Part shown: positions 63,026 to 64,000 of the stretch, piece by piece | How positions within the stretch are numbered: position 1 is the stretch's first letter | Layout: the number at the start of each line of letters is the position of its first letter | The notes under the pieces: generated by a model | What the model saw: the letters and a program-made list of their open reading frames with translations, nothing else | Databases searched by the model: none | What the model was told of the DNA's origin: nothing | Made by a program: the position numbers and the translations under genes | From: Gemmatimonadaceae bacterium | GTDB taxonomy: Bacteria; Gemmatimonadota; Gemmatimonadetes; Gemmatimonadales; Gemmatimonadaceae | Assembly (NCBI GenBank): GCA_036273715.1 | Contig: DASUHB010000034.1 | Span: forward strand, 62,001 to 126,000 | Direction of reading: 5' to 3' | Length of the DNA: 64,000 bases

Positions 63026-63304
63026 TCATCGGTCCGGCACGAGCACTTCGTTCCATTCCCGAATGGTCCAGTGCGCGACGATGCCGTTGGCCACGAACGG
63101 ATCTTCGCGCACGAACTGTTCGGCGGCCGCCCGCGTCGAAAAGATACCCATGGCGCCGCCGGCTGGTTCGTCGGCGAATGGCCCGATCATGAGCAGGCGG
63201 CCATCGGCATGAAACACGCGCCAGAGTGCGCGATGCGCCGCGATATGTGCGGGCACCTTTGTCAAGAAATCGGGTGTCGCTTCGTACATGAGGGCGTATT
63301 TCAC
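63026..63304 (-). CDS. YciI-like protein
   Basis: A 92-residue YCII-domain protein (KYALMYEATPDFL, HRALWRVFHADGRLLMIGPF, AMGIFSTRAAAEQFVREDPF). The family folds as a ferredoxin-like dimer with a His-Asp site and is found in catabolic or signalling settings; its role here is unknown. The start is taken as GTG 63304, because GGAG lies 7 nt before it and the protein then begins MKYALMYE as in the family. A GTG at 63316 would add four residues. Confidence 0.82.
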   Translation of the reverse strand: MKYALMYEATPDFLTKVPAHIAAHRALWRVFHADGRLLMIGPFADEPAGGAMGIFSTRAAAEQFVREDPFVANGIVAHWTIREWNEVLVPDR

Positions 63305-63442
63305 GAGAGGCTCCACTGCTGCCGCGCCGCATTGTTTCTGCGCACGAGATCAAGACGCGGGTGACGGATGGTGCACAAAGAGGCGTCGTCGATGCGTTCG
63401 GCGCAAGGGCCCCGTTGTGCCCCGGAGTTCGTCTCGTCGCGG

Positions 63443-63738
63443 TTAGTCGGCGCGCAGCGCGACGACCGGGTCGCTGCGCGCCGTGCGCTGCGCAGGAACC
63501 ACGCTCGCGAGCACGCTCACAGCGGTGAGCACGAGCGCCGCGACACCCAGCACCGCCGGATCGCGCGGCGACGTGACGTAGGTTTCGATGGGACCAGGCC
63601 GCCTAACGAAATCGAGATGACCACGCAGCCACAACCACGGCGGCAACCCCGGGTGAACGGCGCAGACTCCGCGGCGCCTATGCAAAGTCCTGTCGCAGGT
63701 TGTCGATGATCGTGACCGTACGTATCGCGTCCCCTCCG
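63443..63738 (-). pseudogene. Internally deleted ADOP/MacB-FtsX-type permease remnant
   Basis: Two pieces of an ADOP-family permease (normally about 800 residues) survive in about 300 bp. The N-terminal piece reads IIDNLRQDFA, a TAG stop, then PRSLRRSPGVAAVVVA, as in the start of these proteins (DLRYALRSLRRSPGF). The C-terminal piece, in another frame, reads DPAVLGVAALVLTAVSVLAS then VVPAQRTARSDPVVALRAD, the usual last helix and PARRAARxDPxxALR end. The middle is gone. This is a decayed gene. Confidence 0.75.
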
Positions 63739-63960
63739 GGCGACCGTCTAGCGTTGGGCGGCACCCGTCCACGGATGGATCTGCCGGGTGGCCACCATGA
63801 GAGTCGCGCCGGTGCCGCACGACCCGCAAGCGTGGGGTGAATGCCTCACCGAAGGTGCCCAACAGCTGCCGGCGATCGCACGGAACTTCGCGCGTGCACG
63901 CGAACTTCGTTGGGTGGTGTCGTTCATGACCGTTGCCACTTTGAACACGAGGGATGGAGC

Positions 63961-64000
63961 ATGCGCAAGGCTTTCGCAGTCCCAGCGATGCTGTTGGCCG
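63961..64000 (+). CDS. Start of an exported-protein gene at the right edge
   Basis: An ATG at 63961 followed by RKAFAVPAMLLA suggests the beginning of a signal peptide. GGAG lies only 2 nt upstream, so the start is tentative. Thirteen codons are visible; the product cannot be named. Confidence 0.4.
   Translation, partial: MRKAFAVPAMLLA

Larger units (their letters stand above)
2023..63608. repeat. Dispersed highly iterated word GTTAGGC/GCCTAAC
   Basis: By eye I count about 80 exact copies of this 7-mer on both strands, fairly evenly spread, mostly inside genes and often extended to CGTTAGGC. Base composition (about 69 percent GC assumed) predicts about 7. In genes it most often reads TTA-GGC (Leu-Gly) on the coding strand, otherwise CCT-AAC (Pro-Asn) or GGC-CTA-ACG (Gly-Leu-Thr). 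Near matches (GTCTAACG, GGCTAACG) also recur. Positions include 6229, 13341, 17020, 23749, 34156, 46955, 57167 and 62962. Confidence 0.85.

Noticed and set aside
1-64000. CRISPR arrays, insertion sequences, tRNA and rRNA genes, and prophage genes.
   Set aside because: No regularly spaced repeats, transposase motifs, tRNA T-loop signatures or phage structural proteins were recognised.

Overview
This is a gene-dense, high-GC bacterial chromosome segment with very few gaps, ATGA/GTGA stop-start overlaps, many secreted or lipidated hydrolases, tandem serine/threonine kinases, ECF sigma/anti-sigma pairs and a chemosensory cluster. Together these suggest a Gemmatimonadota-like organism. That assignment is inference (about 70 percent); no rRNA or tRNA gene was seen. 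A compositional hallmark is the short word GTTAGGC/GCCTAAC, counted by eye about 80 times where base composition predicts about 7. It often supplies a TTA (Leu) codon before Gly, and sometimes the stop codon itself.

Layout. 1-4.8 kb: a truncated metalloprotease lipoprotein, an LD-carboxypeptidase, a thioesterase and soxY-soxZ-metallohydrolase. 5.0-10.5 kb: a tight signalling operon of a degenerate GspE/PilB-like ATPase fused to a receiver domain, an HPt protein, a lone receiver and a three-PAS histidine kinase. 10.5-13.4 kb: a CGNR regulator, a tetR-ECF sigma operon with matching operator palindromes, and a divergent GNAT acetyltransferase. 13.4-20.6 kb: a DEIH helicase, a small secreted protein, phosphofructokinase, a SelW-like gene with an in-frame TGA at the CxxU position (a probable selenoprotein), a prepilin-like protein, an unknown gene and a secreted Arg/Asp heptad-repeat protein. 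20.7-34.8 kb: a fused aconitase/isopropylmalate-dehydratase-type enzyme, an alpha/beta hydrolase, two paralogous membrane kinases, Lon, TatA, a class A penicillin-binding protein and glutamine-dependent NAD synthetase.

34.8-45.2 kb: a minus-strand chemosensory operon (cheA-cheW-mcp-cheR-cheD-receiver-cheX, without cheB), then a divergent receiver, an HNH nuclease and a second MCP with a multi-spanning membrane sensor plus GAF. 45.2-52.3 kb: a HIT protein, an exported TPR-CHAT (caspase-like) protein convergent with a sigma/anti-sigma pair, and a fused E1 alpha/beta 2-oxoacid dehydrogenase. 52.5-55.5 kb is a lower-GC accessory stretch with orphan genes, a PqqD-like winged-helix protein and a frameshifted DUF1801 gene. 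55.5-64 kb: an S9 peptidase, a BBE-type flavoprotein, an isoprenylcysteine-methyltransferase-like protein, an alpha-amino-acid-ester-hydrolase relative, a YciI protein and the eroded remnant of an ADOP/MacB-type permease.

The most notable observations are the predicted selenoprotein with a SECIS-like hairpin, the highly iterated GTTAGGC word, and the pseudo-ATPase-receiver fusion heading a phosphorelay operon. All functional calls rest on motifs read by eye; no database search or folding computation was run.
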